DNA of 64,000 bases from Oscillospiraceae bacterium (GCA_910575505.1 CAJTFK010000007.1:1-64000); one strand, 5' to 3'. Positions 1 to 8,905 are shown, numbered from the stretch's first letter. Notes: generated by a model from the letters alone, not told the origin. Made by a program: numbers and translations.

Positions 1-810
1 CCCCGCCAGGGCGGACACGTCTCCGTCGTTAATCACGCAGCAGGGAACCTCCCCGAAGGTGTCGCGGATGGCCCGGATATAGATGTCCTTGACCTTTTTG
101 TCATAGAGCTCCTTGGGCACCTTGAGGAACAATGAGGCGTTCATGGTGCGGTTGTTGATGAACACGCCGGCAGAGCTGACGCCCACTGCGTCTACCCGGG
201 GCATGTGCTCCGCGGCGGATTTCAGGGCGGAGACGATGCCGTCATAGTGATAGTCCGGATCGGCATTGGTCTTGGGGAACCAGACCACCTCCTCGGAGTA
301 GACCGTCTCGCCGTCGATGACGGCGGAGACCTTCCGGTCGGACCCGCCGGCGTCAAAGCCGATGCGGCAGCCCTCCAGATGGCCGCCGATGGCCTTGGGG
401 GAGTCCTTCGCCTCGGGAATGTCGTCCACCAGAACCACCTCGAAGGGGTGCTCGAACACGTTGGCCATGTAGTCCCAGTCGAATTCCTGCTGTCCGCCGG
501 GGCCGTACACGGATTTCAGATAGCCGTAAATGCCCTCGTCGCCGCTGACATAGACCTTGAAGCCGCCCTTCATCCACAAAATGGTCTTCACCAGACGCTC
601 GATATAATAGCGGTCGGCCTCCCGCATCTCCGGGGTGCCGTGGATGAAGGTGCGGCAGGCGGCCATCTGGCCGTTGGAACGCTCCACGGCGATGCCGACG
701 GGCTTTTTTGCGCCGGCCAGGAAGGCGCGGTTGAAGCGCATGAGGGGGATAAAGTCCGGGTCCAGAGAGGGGACATGCCTGAGTTCCACTTGGATGCCAA
801 ATCGGTTCAT
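1..810 (-). CDS. ROK-family (sugar kinase-like) protein, 3' end outside window
   Basis: The minus-strand frame is open from an ATG at 808-810 to the window edge (270 codons), so the C-terminus is missing. An AGGAG ribosome site sits about 6 bases upstream. From about residue 145 there is an ASKHA-type phosphate-binding motif (GFDAGGSDRKVSAV), then DAVGVSSAGVFINNRT and the start of CCVINDGDVSALAG, which fit ROK proteins (glucokinase, NagC and relatives). About 140 residues precede the ATPase core. They do not look like the winged helix of NagC-type repressors, which suggests a ROK subgroup with its own N-terminal domain. Whether it phosphorylates a sugar cannot be judged because the catalytic DxGxxx and zinc motifs would lie outside the window. 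Confidence 0.8.
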   Translation of the reverse strand, partial: MNRFGIQVELRHVPSLDPDFIPLMRFNRAFLAGAKKPVGIAVERSNGQMAACRTFIHGTPEMREADRYYIERLVKTILWMKGGFKVYVSGDEGIYGYLKSVYGPGGQQEFDWDYMANVFEHPFEVVLVDDIPEAKDSPKAIGGHLEGCRIGFDAGGSDRKVSAVIDGETVYSEEVVWFPKTNADPDYHYDGIVSALKSAAEHMPRVDAVGVSSAGVFINNRTMNASLFLKVPKELYDKKVKDIYIRAIRDTFGEVPCCVINDGDVSALAG

Positions 811-834
811 AGCAATTCTCCTTTATCTTTATCG

Positions 835-966
835 CCTGTATTCACAACCCTTGAACGCTGTCTGAGCAGTCTTTTTTCCGCCATACCGCGCCGGGGTCTG
901 CGAAAGATCTCCCTGCCCGGCAGGAAGTATCCCCGCTTACCCGGCATCCCCCGGCTGTGAATACAG
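835..966. mobile_element. MITE-like inverted-repeat element, copy 1 (internally deleted)
   Basis: A 131-bp element is bounded by CTGTATTCACA (836-846) and its exact inverse TGTGAATACAG (956-966). It aligns along its length with the elements at 19789-19948 and, inverted, 58240-58398, but lacks their central hairpin of about 28 bp. It lies in the leader between the presumed promoter and the ROK gene and would be transcribed as part of that leader. It has no coding capacity, so any movement would need transposase from elsewhere. Confidence 0.75.
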
Positions 967-1098
967 ATTCCTGATCTGGGCGTTCCACAGCCGGCACGGC
1001 TGAAAAAATCCGGAGGATTTTCTTCAGAAGAGCGCCGTATCGCGGCGCTCCGGGCGCGTGACCCCGCGGGGGAGGCGGACTGCGGTGACTCCACAACC

Positions 1099-1127
1099 AA
1101 TATACCATGATTCTGCCAAAATTACAA
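1099..1127 (-). promoter_or_regulatory. Predicted sigma-A promoter for the ROK gene
   Basis: On the minus strand TTGTAA (1122-1127) is followed after 17 bp by TATATT (1099-1104), in an AT-rich island within GC-rich sequence. It would give a leader of about 290 nt that contains the copy-1 inverted-repeat element. Confidence 0.5.
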
Positions 1128-1129
1128 TT

Positions 1130-1586
1130 AAATCAAATAGTAATTTTGTACGAACTATACAACGAAAGGGTACGGACAGGGAGCGGATACAGGGACGCCG
1201 CGTTCAGAACCGGAGCGGCGGCGGGAATTTCGGGCTGGGGAGAGCCCTGCTTGGAGATTCTTTGCAGAGCCTGCCCTGCACCACATTCTCCAGATAAAAT
1301 GCGTGCACAGACACTGTCAGAAAAGATACGTGCATTAGCCCGTAACCCCTGTCCCGATACCGCCGCGAACCCAACAGAGCGGTTCGCGGCGGAAAGCGAA
1401 GAAATTCCCACCGCAGTGCAGTTTTCGGCGGAGCCGGAAACGGAACGAAGGCGGGAATTTCTGAGCTGCAATAAGTGGGTAAAATCGATTTTATTTCGAG
1501 ATTGCGCCCAAAACCAAATCGAAGCCCAGCGAAGCGGGTTCGATTTGGAAAGGAGGAGCAGCGCAATGAGCGCGCTCTGACTTTTG
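1130..1586. other. Non-coding stretch with inverted and direct repeats
   Basis: No convincing gene. GGCGGGAATTTC occurs near 1216 and 1451 and, nearly inverted, as GAAATTCCCACC near 1402. CCAAATCGAA/TTCGATTTGG forms a 10-bp stem at about 1514-1549, and a GAACC/GGTTC stem lies near 1366-1390. It lies downstream of the tRNA terminator. It could be decayed mobile sequence or an unannotated structured RNA. Confidence 0.4.
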
Positions 1587-1623
1587 AAAAAGTCGGAGCA
1601 AGCGATATGCAGCTTGCTCCGAC
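1587..1623 (-). terminator. Rho-independent terminator of the tRNA-Leu operon
   Basis: A perfect 12-bp stem (GTCGGAGCAAGC with its inverse) closes an 8-nt loop and is followed by five U on the minus strand. It begins immediately after the last tRNA CCA end. Confidence 0.9.
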
Positions 1624-1624
1624 G

Positions 1625-1712
1625 TGGTGCGCGAGGCGGGACTTGAACCCGCACGTCCGTAAAGGACACTAGAACCTGAATCTAGCGAGTCTGCCAATTC
1701 CACCACTCGCGC
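1625..1712 (-). tRNA. tRNA-Leu (anticodon CAG), copy 2
   Basis: The minus strand folds as a class II tRNA. The acceptor stem pairs GCGCGAG with CTCGCGC. The anticodon loop TTCAGGT sits on the stem CTAGA/TCTAG, there is a long variable arm, the T arm is GCGGGTTCAAGTCCCGC, and CCA is encoded. It is identical to the tRNA at 1816-1903. Confidence 0.95.
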
Positions 1713-1815
1713 GCATCGTATGAACTTGGACCGGCGGAAAGAACTTGGACCGGCGAAAAAAACCGGCGCGGGGGAGAGAAAGAGAGGGGCCCCGCTCCGC
1801 CGGAGCGGAGCCCTC

Positions 1816-1903
1816 TGGTGCGCGAGGCGGGACTTGAACCCGCACGTCCGTAAAGGACACTAGAACCTGAATCTAGCGAGTCTGCCAATTCCACCACTCG
1901 CGC
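1816..1903 (-). tRNA. tRNA-Leu (anticodon CAG), copy 1
   Basis: Same sequence as the tRNA at 1625-1712, including the encoded CCA. The spacer between the copies contains GAACTTGGACCGGCG twice in tandem, as expected from a recent local duplication. CUG is a heavily used leucine codon in the neighbouring GC-rich genes, which may favour two copies. Confidence 0.95.
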
Positions 1904-1933
1904 ATGGCATGGCGCCCTTCCGGGAAGGGACTT

Positions 1934-2019
1934 TGGTGCGGCTGACGGGACTTGAACCCACACGTCGATACGACACCAGCACCTCAAGCTGGCCTGTCTA
2001 CCAGTTCCAGCACAGCCGC
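1934..2019 (-). tRNA. tRNA-Leu (anticodon GAG)
   Basis: Class II tRNA on the minus strand. The acceptor stem pairs GCGGCTG with CAGCCGC, the anticodon loop is TTGAGGT between CCAGC and GCTGG, and CCA is encoded. It is the promoter-proximal gene of the three-tRNA operon and reads CUC/CUU codons. Confidence 0.95.
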
Positions 2020-2054
2020 AAATTGCATTGTTCCCCGGAAAAGACTGCTTGATC

Positions 2055-2083
2055 ATTATAGCCAGAACCGGCCCGGTTGTCAA
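2055..2083 (-). promoter_or_regulatory. Consensus promoter of the tRNA-Leu operon
   Basis: Perfect sigma-A boxes on the minus strand: TTGACA (2078-2083), 17-bp spacer, TATAAT (2055-2060). Position +1 would lie about 30 nt upstream of the first tRNA. A fully consensus promoter is typical of stable-RNA operons. Confidence 0.92.
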
Positions 2084-2189
2084 CCCAATTTTTGATTTTC
2101 TCCAAAATTTTTTCTTTTGCGGCTTTACCGCCCGGAAGCCGGCGGCGTCCTTTCCGCGTACCGGAATTTGCCGCGCCGCCGGAGCCTTG

Positions 2190-2221
2190 CCCTGCCCGAA
2201 GGGCGGACCCTTCGGGCAGGG
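2190..2221. terminator. Hairpin downstream of citrate synthase
   Basis: A perfect 14-bp stem (CCCTGCCCGAAGGG and its inverse) with a 4-nt loop starts six bases after the citrate synthase stop. No clear U tract follows on either strand, so it may act as an intrinsic terminator, a roadblock or a 3'-end stabiliser. Confidence 0.6.
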
Positions 2222-2226
2222 GGCGT

Positions 2227-3612
2227 TCAGCGCATTTCCAGGGGCACATAGGAGCGGTGTTCCTCCACGCACTCGTAGCGGGGGCGGATCAGCTTGCCGC
2301 CGGCGCTGAGCTCCTCCATGCGGTGGGCGCTCCAGCCGGCGATCCGGGCCACGGCAAAGAGCGGCGTGTACAGCTCCATGGGCAGGCCCAGCATCTCATA
2401 GACAAAGCCGCTGTAAAAATCAATATTGGTGGAAACGGCGTCCTTGTGCCGCCGCTGCATCAAAAGCTCCTTGCCGATGCGCTCCACGCTGGCGTACAGG
2501 TTCAGCTCCGGCTGGCGGCCCTTTTCCGCGGCCAGGCGGGTGACATAGTCCCGGAAGACCTCGCACCGGGGGTCGCTGCGGGTGTAGACGGCGTGGCCCA
2601 GACCGTAGATCAGGCCGCTGCCGTCGAAGGCCTCCTTGTCCAGAAGCCTGGTGAGATAGTGCCTGACACAGTCCTCGTCGGCCCAGTCCCGGACGTGCTC
2701 CTTGATATTGGCCATCATTTCCATGACCTTGCTGTTGGCGCCCCCGTGGCGGGGGCCCTTCAGGGAGGCCATGGCCGCCGCGATGGCGGAATAGGTGTCC
2801 GTGCCGGAGGAGGTGACCACGTGGTTGGTGAAGGTGGAGTTGTTTCCGCCGCCGTGGTCCGCATGGAGCACCAGAGCCACGTCCAGGGTCCGGGCCTCCA
2901 GCTCGGAATAGCCCCGGTCCTCCCGGAGAAGGCGGAGAAAGTTCTCCGCCGTGGACAGGCTGGGCTGGGGCACGTGGATGAAAAGGCTCTCGCCGTTGTT
3001 GTACCGCCAGGCCTGATAGGCGTAGATGGCCAGCACCGGCATGTTTGCCGTCAGCTGGAGGCACTGGCGCAGCACGTTTTCAAGGCCGGTGTCGTTGGGC
3101 TTGTCGTCGTAGCAGAACAGGGTCAGAATGCCCCGCTGCATGGTGTTCATCAAATCCTTGGGGGGCGTTTTCATGATGACGTCCCGGAAGAAGTTGGTGG
3201 GCAGGGTCCGGTAGGAGGCCAGCTGGATGCAGAAGTCCTTCAGCTGCTCTTCTGTGGGCAGCTCGCCGAAGAGCAGGAGATAGGCCGCTTCCTCAAAGGC
3301 GAAGCGCCCCCGCTGGGCGGAGCCCCGGACCAGCTCCCGGCAGTCGATGCCCCGGTAGTACAGCACGCCGTCGGCGGGGGTGATGTGCTCCCCCTCCGGG
3401 TCCTCCACCACGTTGTAGGACTGGATTTCCGCCACCCGGGTCAGCCCCGTCAGCACGCCCCGTCCGTCCTCGTCCCGAAGGCCCCTCTTTACATTGTACT
3501 CCCGGTACAGCCGGGGGTCGATATAGTTTTTCTTCTCCCACTGCTCCTTCAGAGCCAGAATGGCGGGGGTGATCTCGCAATAGGCGTTTTCCCGGTTTTC
3601 GGTCCAAATCAT
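2227..3612 (-). CDS. gltA: Citrate synthase
   Basis: 461 residues, starting at ATG 3610-3612 behind AAAGGAG. It condenses oxaloacetate and acetyl-CoA to citrate in the cytoplasm. The three catalytic elements of the family are visible: His in LHADHGGGNNSTF, His in GLGHAVYT and Asp in STNIDFYSG, plus the CoA/oxaloacetate region SLKGPRHGGANSKV. It is slightly longer than Gram-positive CitZ proteins (about 370 residues) because of an N-terminal extension, as in other clostridial homologues. It is monocistronic, between the tRNA operon and its own promoter at 3658-3686. In such anaerobes it probably feeds glutamate synthesis through an incomplete oxidative branch. A 2-methylcitrate synthase activity cannot be excluded. 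Confidence 0.93.
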   Translation of the reverse strand: MIWTENRENAYCEITPAILALKEQWEKKNYIDPRLYREYNVKRGLRDEDGRGVLTGLTRVAEIQSYNVVEDPEGEHITPADGVLYYRGIDCRELVRGSAQRGRFAFEEAAYLLLFGELPTEEQLKDFCIQLASYRTLPTNFFRDVIMKTPPKDLMNTMQRGILTLFCYDDKPNDTGLENVLRQCLQLTANMPVLAIYAYQAWRYNNGESLFIHVPQPSLSTAENFLRLLREDRGYSELEARTLDVALVLHADHGGGNNSTFTNHVVTSSGTDTYSAIAAAMASLKGPRHGGANSKVMEMMANIKEHVRDWADEDCVRHYLTRLLDKEAFDGSGLIYGLGHAVYTRSDPRCEVFRDYVTRLAAEKGRQPELNLYASVERIGKELLMQRRHKDAVSTNIDFYSGFVYEMLGLPMELYTPLFAVARIAGWSAHRMEELSAGGKLIRPRYECVEEHRSYVPLEMR

Positions 3613-3657
3613 GGCGGAGCTCCTTTCCCGTTGGCCTTTATTTTTGATAATACTGCA

Positions 3658-3686
3658 ATTCTACCACGACGGACTTTCATTTTCAA
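3658..3686 (-). promoter_or_regulatory. Predicted promoter of citrate synthase
   Basis: TTGAAA (3681-3686), 17-bp spacer, TAGAAT (3658-3663) on the minus strand, about 45 nt before the start codon. The remaining sequence to 3991 holds no gene. A dispersed motif related to sequences near 1289 and 39133 lies at 3921-3952. Confidence 0.6.
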
Positions 3687-3991
3687 TGGCAATTTGCCGG
3701 AAAAAGCGGGATGGGAAGAAAAAATTTGCATAATCCGCACAACATCCTGCATTTTCTGCCCGTTCCGGTCCCGTTTGGCCCCGGCTCCGCCGGCTGGGGC
3801 CGCCGGATGGTCCGCTTTCGCTCCGGGCTCCGGAGAACGCCGCGCCCCCCGGGCCCTGAAGGCCACGGGGGACAGCGGTTTTTTTGAGGGGTGTGCTTGT
3901 CAGGGTAACGGCGGCGGCTGGGAGTGTCCGTTCACGCATTTTATCGGGATAAGGAGGCGGGGAATACGCCTGCCGGGGGAGCGGGGGCGGC

Positions 3992-4351
3992 TCAGGGAGT
4001 CCCGTCGTAGACCAGCCGCCAGGAGCCGTATTCCTGGTCTGCCCGGAGACGGACGGCGGTTCCCTCCCCAAGGATGTCGGCAAAGGATTCACTGACGGTT
4101 TCCCCGTCCTCCGTCTGGAAGGAAACCGTATAGACCAGGTTTTCCTCCTCCGGCAGGGTGAAGCTGCAGAGCTGGGTGTCTGAGATGGCCGCCTCCGAGG
4201 AAAGGGTTTCTTCGCCGCAGACCACCGTGATGTGTGAGATGGATTCGGAGCTGTAATTGGTGAGAATCAGGTTTCCCTCCACCGTCTCCTCCCGTCCGCC
4301 GCAGGCGGAGAGGAGGAGCAGGAGGACCATTGCCATGCAAAGCCGTTTCAT
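3992..4351 (-). CDS. Small lipoprotein, last gene of an ABC transporter operon
   Basis: 119 residues from ATG 4349-4351, which overlaps the stop of the upstream permease gene as ATGA. The N-terminus [19 protein letters not shown] is a lipoprotein signal with lipobox LSAC, so the mature protein should be lipid-anchored outside the membrane. The remaining 100 residues are acidic and beta-rich in appearance and match no family I recognise. Translational coupling to the FtsX permease suggests an accessory or substrate-capture role in that transporter. Confidence 0.75.
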   Translation of the reverse strand: MKRLCMAMVLLLLLSACGGREETVEGNLILTNYSSESISHITVVCGEETLSSEAAISDTQLCSFTLPEEENLVYTVSFQTEDGETVSESFADILGEGTAVRLRADQEYGSWRLVYDGTP

Positions 4352-7041
4352 CCTTCCGCCTCCCGCAAACGCTCCACAATGGTGTGCTTCTCCACGGACC
4401 GGCAGACGCACAGGGGAACCGTAATCCCCAGAACCAGGAACACCGGCAGGATGACCGCAAGGGGCAGGAGGGTCAGCCGGTAGGAGAAGAACCAGAACAG
4501 GTCGTTGAGGGTATCGCCCAGCAGAGGCCCGGCGCAGACCGTCATCACAAGGGAGGCCAGCAGGGCCAGGAGCGTGTAGTAAAGACCCTCGAACACCAGC
4601 ATGGTTTTCAGCTGCTTTCCTGTCATGCCCACGGACTGGAGCACCGCCAGCTCCCGTTTCCGGGTGAGGATGCCCGTGAGGACGGCGTTGACGAAGTTCA
4701 GCACGCCCACCAGGCCGATGATGAAGCTCAAAGTCCCGCCCAGAATATAGAACATGTTCCGGAAGCCCTCGAACTCGGCAATATAGCTGGACCGGCCCTC
4801 GTAGTCATAAAGGGGCTGGACGTTTTCCGTGTAGTCCGCCAGAAAGGCCTCCATCTCCGGTTCCAGCTCATCGGTGGTGTTGAAGCACCAGTGCATAATG
4901 GAGTCCGTGCCGGTAAACTGCTTGAAGACCTCCGCGTTCATTACATACTGGTTCGCGCCGTAGAACCGGTAGTTGACGGTCTGCCGGACCACCACCCGGG
5001 CGCAGACGGTAAAGGTCCGGTCCTCGTAGACCTTGGGGATGGAAAGATAGCGGCCTCCGGTTTCATAGAAGGCGTCGATGTCCTCGATGATCTCGCCGGT
5101 ACCGGCGTCGCGGTATTCATATTCCGCCACACTCCGCAGAGTGACCTGGTCGCCTACCCTGGCCCAGTGGGAATCCGGGTATGGCTCGCTGTAGTCGTTT
5201 TCCATCAGCACGGCGGCGACGGCGTTCTGACCGGGGTCGTAGAGGGCGGAGATATCCCCCTCCACCACGGTGAGAAGATCCAGGGGCAGGTCCTCCATGC
5301 CGTAGACCATGGTCCGGTCCATCAGGAAGCCCCGGTCGTCCCGGACGGCCTCCTTCACCGACAGCTCCACGATCTCCGGCGGGTTCCAGGCTCCGATGCT
5401 CAGACGGTACCAGTCTTCCGGAACGAACTGCTGCACGTCCGTTACCTGGCCATAGGTCCGGCCGCTCTCCGTGATGCCCGCGCCGCCTTTTTCCGCCACA
5501 TCCGCAATGATCTCTTCCGGCAGGGCGTCGCCGGCGGAGCGGAACATTCTGTTGACATTGAAGTAGCTGCCGTCTCCCAGGATGAAGTCCACGTCGGCAT
5601 TCCGGGTCAGGTACTTGTCCATGTCGAAGCCGGTGGCAAAGGTGTAGGTCATGGTGGCCAGCACCACCGCCAGGCTCAGGGAGAGGACCGTCACCACGGT
5701 CTTGCTCCTGCTGCGGCCCAGGTTGGCCCAGGCCATACGGGGCAGTGACGCGCCGCCCCGGACCCGGCGGACCTTCTCCCGCCTGCCGGGCTTTTTCGGC
5801 GTGCCGCCCTCGGTGTAGCGCACCGCCTCCACCGGGGAGACCCTGGCCGCCATGCGGCTGGGCCGGGCACAGGAGAGAAAGACTGTGACCAGGGCAAACA
5901 GGGCCGCCCCAAGGAAAATCAGGGGGTTGAAGGTGACGAAGGCGCGCTTGTAGCTCAGCTGGGCCATGATGATGGGGGTGAGCCTGTTGCCGGTGACGAA
6001 GCCCAGCAGGAGGCCGATGGGGATGCCGATGAGGCTCAAAAGCAGGGCCTGCTGGCGGACAATGCGCTTCAGCTGCTTTCCGGTGGTGCCGATGGTTTTC
6101 AGCAGGCCGTAGAACCGGATGTCGTTGGTGACGGAAATCTGGAAGACGTTGTAGATAATGAGATACCCGGTAAAAATCACCAGGAGGGCCAGAACTGCCA
6201 CCGTCAGAACCGCGCTGATATCCATAGCCTGGGCAAACTTGGCCCCGGTGTAGCCCCAGTTGACGCCGATGTCGATATAGTTGTCCGCTGCGGCGTCCTC
6301 GGACTGATACCCATGGGCTTCCAGAATGGCGTTCAGGTTTTCCTCAATGTGCATGGCGTCCCTGAACATCACATCCAGATTCCACTTGCCGGTCATGGAA
6401 TAGGGGTCCCCGCTGCTCAGGGCGCAGAGCTCCTCCGCGGCGGAGCGGGGCAGGAGCACGTTGCTGGCCACCACGGCGCTGTCGTACTCCCACCAGCCGG
6501 AGAGGGTGAAGGTTCGGGTGACGGGGATGGGATGGCCTGTGAGATCGTCCAGATTGAAGGTGATGGTGAATTCCGCGCCGATTTCCGGCTCTACCCCCAG
6601 CAGAGACAGCACCCGGATATCCGTTGCCGCCTGATTGGTCCCCTCCTCCGGCAGGGTCCCCGCCACGGGGTCGCAGAAGTAATGGGGGGCGGCGGCGGGC
6701 TCCAGGTAGGAGACCTCTACATGGGACTTGCTGAAGGGGGGCTCGGAGGGCATACCCACAAAGAGGCGGGTGAAATGCTCCGCGATCAGGGGATGGGTTT
6801 GCAGCTCCTCCACCTGCGCCAGGGACAGCTCCTTGAAGGTGCCGTGATAGTCGCCGCCGGCCTGGCGGAAATTCTCCTGCTGGTAGGAGGCGTTGATGGA
6901 CCCGGCGATGGTGAACAGGGATGTGAACAGCAGCGTGGTCAGGGCGATGGCGAGAACCGCCACGATGTTGCGGGTCCGGGCGGCTGCCATGGAGCGCAGC
7001 CCCAGGCGGCGGATACAGCCATTGTTGGGAACGTTCAGCAT
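4348..7041 (-). CDS. FtsX/MacB-type ABC transporter permease
   Basis: 897 residues from ATG 7039-7041, preceded by GGGAG; an in-frame GTG at 7048-7050 is an alternative start. There is one transmembrane segment near residues 25-45, a large extracytoplasmic domain, three segments around 270-400, a linker rich in basic residues, then a second copy of the same plan (one segment near 445, an external domain, three C-terminal segments). This is the 10-TM double FtsX architecture of Gram-positive permeases that work with MacB/LolD-like ATPases. Such systems usually export lipids or peptides, or act mechanically on the envelope, rather than importing. It is coupled to the ATPase upstream and the lipoprotein downstream. 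The substrate is unknown. Confidence 0.88.
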   Translation of the reverse strand: MLNVPNNGCIRRLGLRSMAAARTRNIVAVLAIALTTLLFTSLFTIAGSINASYQQENFRQAGGDYHGTFKELSLAQVEELQTHPLIAEHFTRLFVGMPSEPPFSKSHVEVSYLEPAAAPHYFCDPVAGTLPEEGTNQAATDIRVLSLLGVEPEIGAEFTITFNLDDLTGHPIPVTRTFTLSGWWEYDSAVVASNVLLPRSAAEELCALSSGDPYSMTGKWNLDVMFRDAMHIEENLNAILEAHGYQSEDAAADNYIDIGVNWGYTGAKFAQAMDISAVLTVAVLALLVIFTGYLIIYNVFQISVTNDIRFYGLLKTIGTTGKQLKRIVRQQALLLSLIGIPIGLLLGFVTGNRLTPIIMAQLSYKRAFVTFNPLIFLGAALFALVTVFLSCARPSRMAARVSPVEAVRYTEGGTPKKPGRREKVRRVRGGASLPRMAWANLGRSRSKTVVTVLSLSLAVVLATMTYTFATGFDMDKYLTRNADVDFILGDGSYFNVNRMFRSAGDALPEEIIADVAEKGGAGITESGRTYGQVTDVQQFVPEDWYRLSIGAWNPPEIVELSVKEAVRDDRGFLMDRTMVYGMEDLPLDLLTVVEGDISALYDPGQNAVAAVLMENDYSEPYPDSHWARVGDQVTLRSVAEYEYRDAGTGEIIEDIDAFYETGGRYLSIPKVYEDRTFTVCARVVVRQTVNYRFYGANQYVMNAEVFKQFTGTDSIMHWCFNTTDELEPEMEAFLADYTENVQPLYDYEGRSSYIAEFEGFRNMFYILGGTLSFIIGLVGVLNFVNAVLTGILTRKRELAVLQSVGMTGKQLKTMLVFEGLYYTLLALLASLVMTVCAGPLLGDTLNDLFWFFSYRLTLLPLAVILPVFLVLGITVPLCVCRSVEKHTIVERLREAEG

Positions 7042-7046
7042 GGCTC

Positions 7047-7736
7047 TCACTCCCTTCCGCCGGTCTCGCGGGAGGAGCGGATGGTGCCGTCCTCGATGCG
7101 GATGATGCGGTCCGCCAGCTGGGCGATTTCCTCGTTGTGGGTAATCATAACAATGGTCTGGGCGAATTTTTCGCTGGTGATTTTCAGAAGGCCCATGACG
7201 TCCTGGCTGGTTTTGCTGTCCAGGTTGCCGGTGGGCTCGTCGGCCAGGACGATGGCGGGCTTGGCCGCCAGGGCCCGGGCGATGGCCACCCGCTGCTGCT
7301 GGCCGCCGGAGAGCTGGCCGGGCAGGTTCCGCAGCTTTTTTTCCAGACCCAGGGTCTCCACGATCTGGTCCACATAGGCGGTGTCGGGCTTCCGGCCGTC
7401 CAGCTGGATGGGCAGGACGATGTTCTCATAGACGCTGAGTACCGGCACCAGGTTGTAGTTCTGGAAGATGAAGCCCACCTTGCGGCGGCGGAAGATGGTC
7501 AGGGCCTCGTCCTTCAGGGAGAAAATCTCCTGCCCGTCCACGGTGACGGACCCCGAGGTGGGCCGGTCCAGTCCGCCCAGCATGTGAAGCAGGGTGGACT
7601 TGCCGGAACCGGAGGTGCCCACCACCGCCACGAACTCGCCTCTTTCCACCGACAGGTCCACGCCGTCCAGGGCCCGGACCTCGGTGTCCCCTGCGCCGTA
7701 AATTTTCCGCAGGCTGTTTGTCTTCAATACGGTCAT
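7047..7736 (-). CDS. ABC transporter ATP-binding protein (MacB/LolD family)
   Basis: 229 residues, ATG 7734-7736 with GGAGG nine bases upstream. All nucleotide-binding motifs are intact: Walker [11 protein letters not shown]-loop FQNYNLVP, signature LSGGQQQR, Walker [14 protein letters not shown] and H-loop MITHNEE. The DEPTGNLDS form is characteristic of the MacB/LolD/FtsE branch, which partners FtsX-like permeases, and such a permease follows directly. First gene of the three-gene minus operon. Confidence 0.93.
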   Translation of the reverse strand: MTVLKTNSLRKIYGAGDTEVRALDGVDLSVERGEFVAVVGTSGSGKSTLLHMLGGLDRPTSGSVTVDGQEIFSLKDEALTIFRRRKVGFIFQNYNLVPVLSVYENIVLPIQLDGRKPDTAYVDQIVETLGLEKKLRNLPGQLSGGQQQRVAIARALAAKPAIVLADEPTGNLDSKTSQDVMGLLKITSEKFAQTIVMITHNEEIAQLADRIIRIEDGTIRSSRETGGRE

Positions 7737-7757
7737 TTCTGATTACCTCCACAGGAA

Positions 7758-7830
7758 AAGTCTGTACTGCCTTTCGACAGTACAGACTTTATCACGGGAA
7801 TCTGTCCAGAATCTTTCTGGAATCTAACAG
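7758..7830. promoter_or_regulatory. Palindromic leader upstream of the MacB-like operon
   Basis: A perfect 12-bp inverted repeat (AAGTCTGTACTG, 8-nt loop, inverse; 7758-7789) lies directly upstream of the ribosome site. A second palindrome, CCAGAA TCT TTCTGG, lies at about 7807-7821, with related TTCTG/CAGAA motifs to 7845. I see no clear sigma-A boxes. It could be an operator for a regulator encoded elsewhere or an RNA hairpin in the leader. Confidence 0.5.
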
Positions 7831-7882
7831 TTCTGAAAGATTCGTGGTTTCTGCCCCTGACAGGGCGGCGGCGGAAAAAACC

Positions 7883-8752
7883 TCAGCCCCGGGTGTGCTC
7901 GTGGGCGAAGATATGGTCCTGGCAGTAGCAGTGATAGCCCTCGCACTTGGAGCAGTAGCGGAATTCCAGGTCCGGCCACTCGGTGTCCGTCCGGCCGCAG
8001 ACCTCGCACCTGTAGCGGTAGCCCTGCCGGGCTTCCTTCTTCCTCTGCCGGCGGGCGGCGGACTGGAACTGGATGGTCTGGCGGGAATTCCTGTGCCGGG
8101 AGAGGGACCGCTGGCGGCCGAACAGGTCCGCGATCTCGCACCAGAAGAACACCGCGACGTTCAGCAGAGCCACCACGGGCAGCAGGGCCTTCAGGTAGTT
8201 CCCCGCAAAGAGAGACCCCAGCATGTCCACAGCGAAGAGGGCCAGGTCCGCGATGGCCAGCCATTTGGCCTTGACGGGAATGATGTACAGCAGCATCAGC
8301 CGGGCATCGGGGTACAGGGCGGCGAAGGCCAGAAACATGGACATGCCCACATAATAGGCGCCCAGGATGGTCCCGCCGCCGAAGGCGTAGTAGCCGATGA
8401 CGCCGGTGAGGACGGTCAGGGCCGCGCCGGAGAGGTAAAAGAGATTGAACTTCGGCGTGCCCCACTCCCGTTCCAGCATGGAGCCGATGAAGTACATGAA
8501 ATACAGGGACAGAATCAGCGTAAAGGGTTCGGTGCTGTCAGGCACGAACAGGAAGGTCGCCAGCCGCCAGACCTCCCCGTGGAGCACCTGCCCCCAGTTG
8601 AAGCCCAGATAGCTCAGGGCCGCGAACCGGGTCAGCCGCAGCAGAAAGAACACAATGACATTGCCGGCGACGATGTACCGCATGAGATTTGGAATTCCGA
8701 AGCGGGGATGGGTCAGGGCAAAACGCTCCATGGCGCTGTTCAGCTTTCTCAA
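7883..8752 (-). CDS. Rhomboid-like membrane protein with C-terminal cysteine-rich segment
   Basis: About 289 residues if translation starts at TTG 8750-8752, which has AGGAGG seven bases upstream; ATG 8729-8731, seven codons later, is the alternative. Six or so hydrophobic segments follow the cytoplasmic N-terminus, with a rhomboid-like layout (WRLATFLFVP; MYFIGSMLEREWG). The serine-protease GxSG motif is absent; the equivalent region reads GAYYVGMSMFLAF, so it is probably not a protease. The tail holds CEVC...YCSKC plus HCYCQDH, a likely metal-binding ribbon. The family is known in clostridia, but I know of no defined function. Confidence 0.7.
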   Translation of the reverse strand: MRKLNSAMERFALTHPRFGIPNLMRYIVAGNVIVFFLLRLTRFAALSYLGFNWGQVLHGEVWRLATFLFVPDSTEPFTLILSLYFMYFIGSMLEREWGTPKFNLFYLSGAALTVLTGVIGYYAFGGGTILGAYYVGMSMFLAFAALYPDARLMLLYIIPVKAKWLAIADLALFAVDMLGSLFAGNYLKALLPVVALLNVAVFFWCEIADLFGRQRSLSRHRNSRQTIQFQSAARRQRKKEARQGYRYRCEVCGRTDTEWPDLEFRYCSKCEGYHCYCQDHIFAHEHTRG

Positions 8753-8794
8753 AAAAATCCCTCCTAAAGATTGGGGTGGCTTCCGTTCAAATGT

Positions 8795-8823
8795 ATTATA
8801 CCCTCTTTGGAGGAAAAAGTCAC
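8795..8823 (-). promoter_or_regulatory. Predicted promoter of the rhomboid-like gene
   Basis: Consensus TATAAT (8795-8800, minus strand), preceded at 17 bp by a weak GTGACT (8818-8823). The 5' leader is about 40 nt. Confidence 0.6.
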
Positions 8824-8877
8824 CCATATTTTTGCCCTCCGCCTGGATCGGAAAACCGGAAAAATAGTCCGGAGCCC

Positions 8878-8905
8878 TTGACAAACGCGCAGGACCTGTT
8901 AAAAT
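8878..8905 (+). promoter_or_regulatory. Promoter of the SAM riboswitch-metK transcript
   Basis: TTGACA (8878-8883), 16-bp spacer, TAAAAT (8900-8905), about 25 nt upstream of the riboswitch aptamer. Confidence 0.8.

Noticed and set aside
2077-4095. Long plus-strand frame opposite citrate synthase
   Set aside because: Low-complexity shadow; citrate synthase catalytic residues are on the minus strand.
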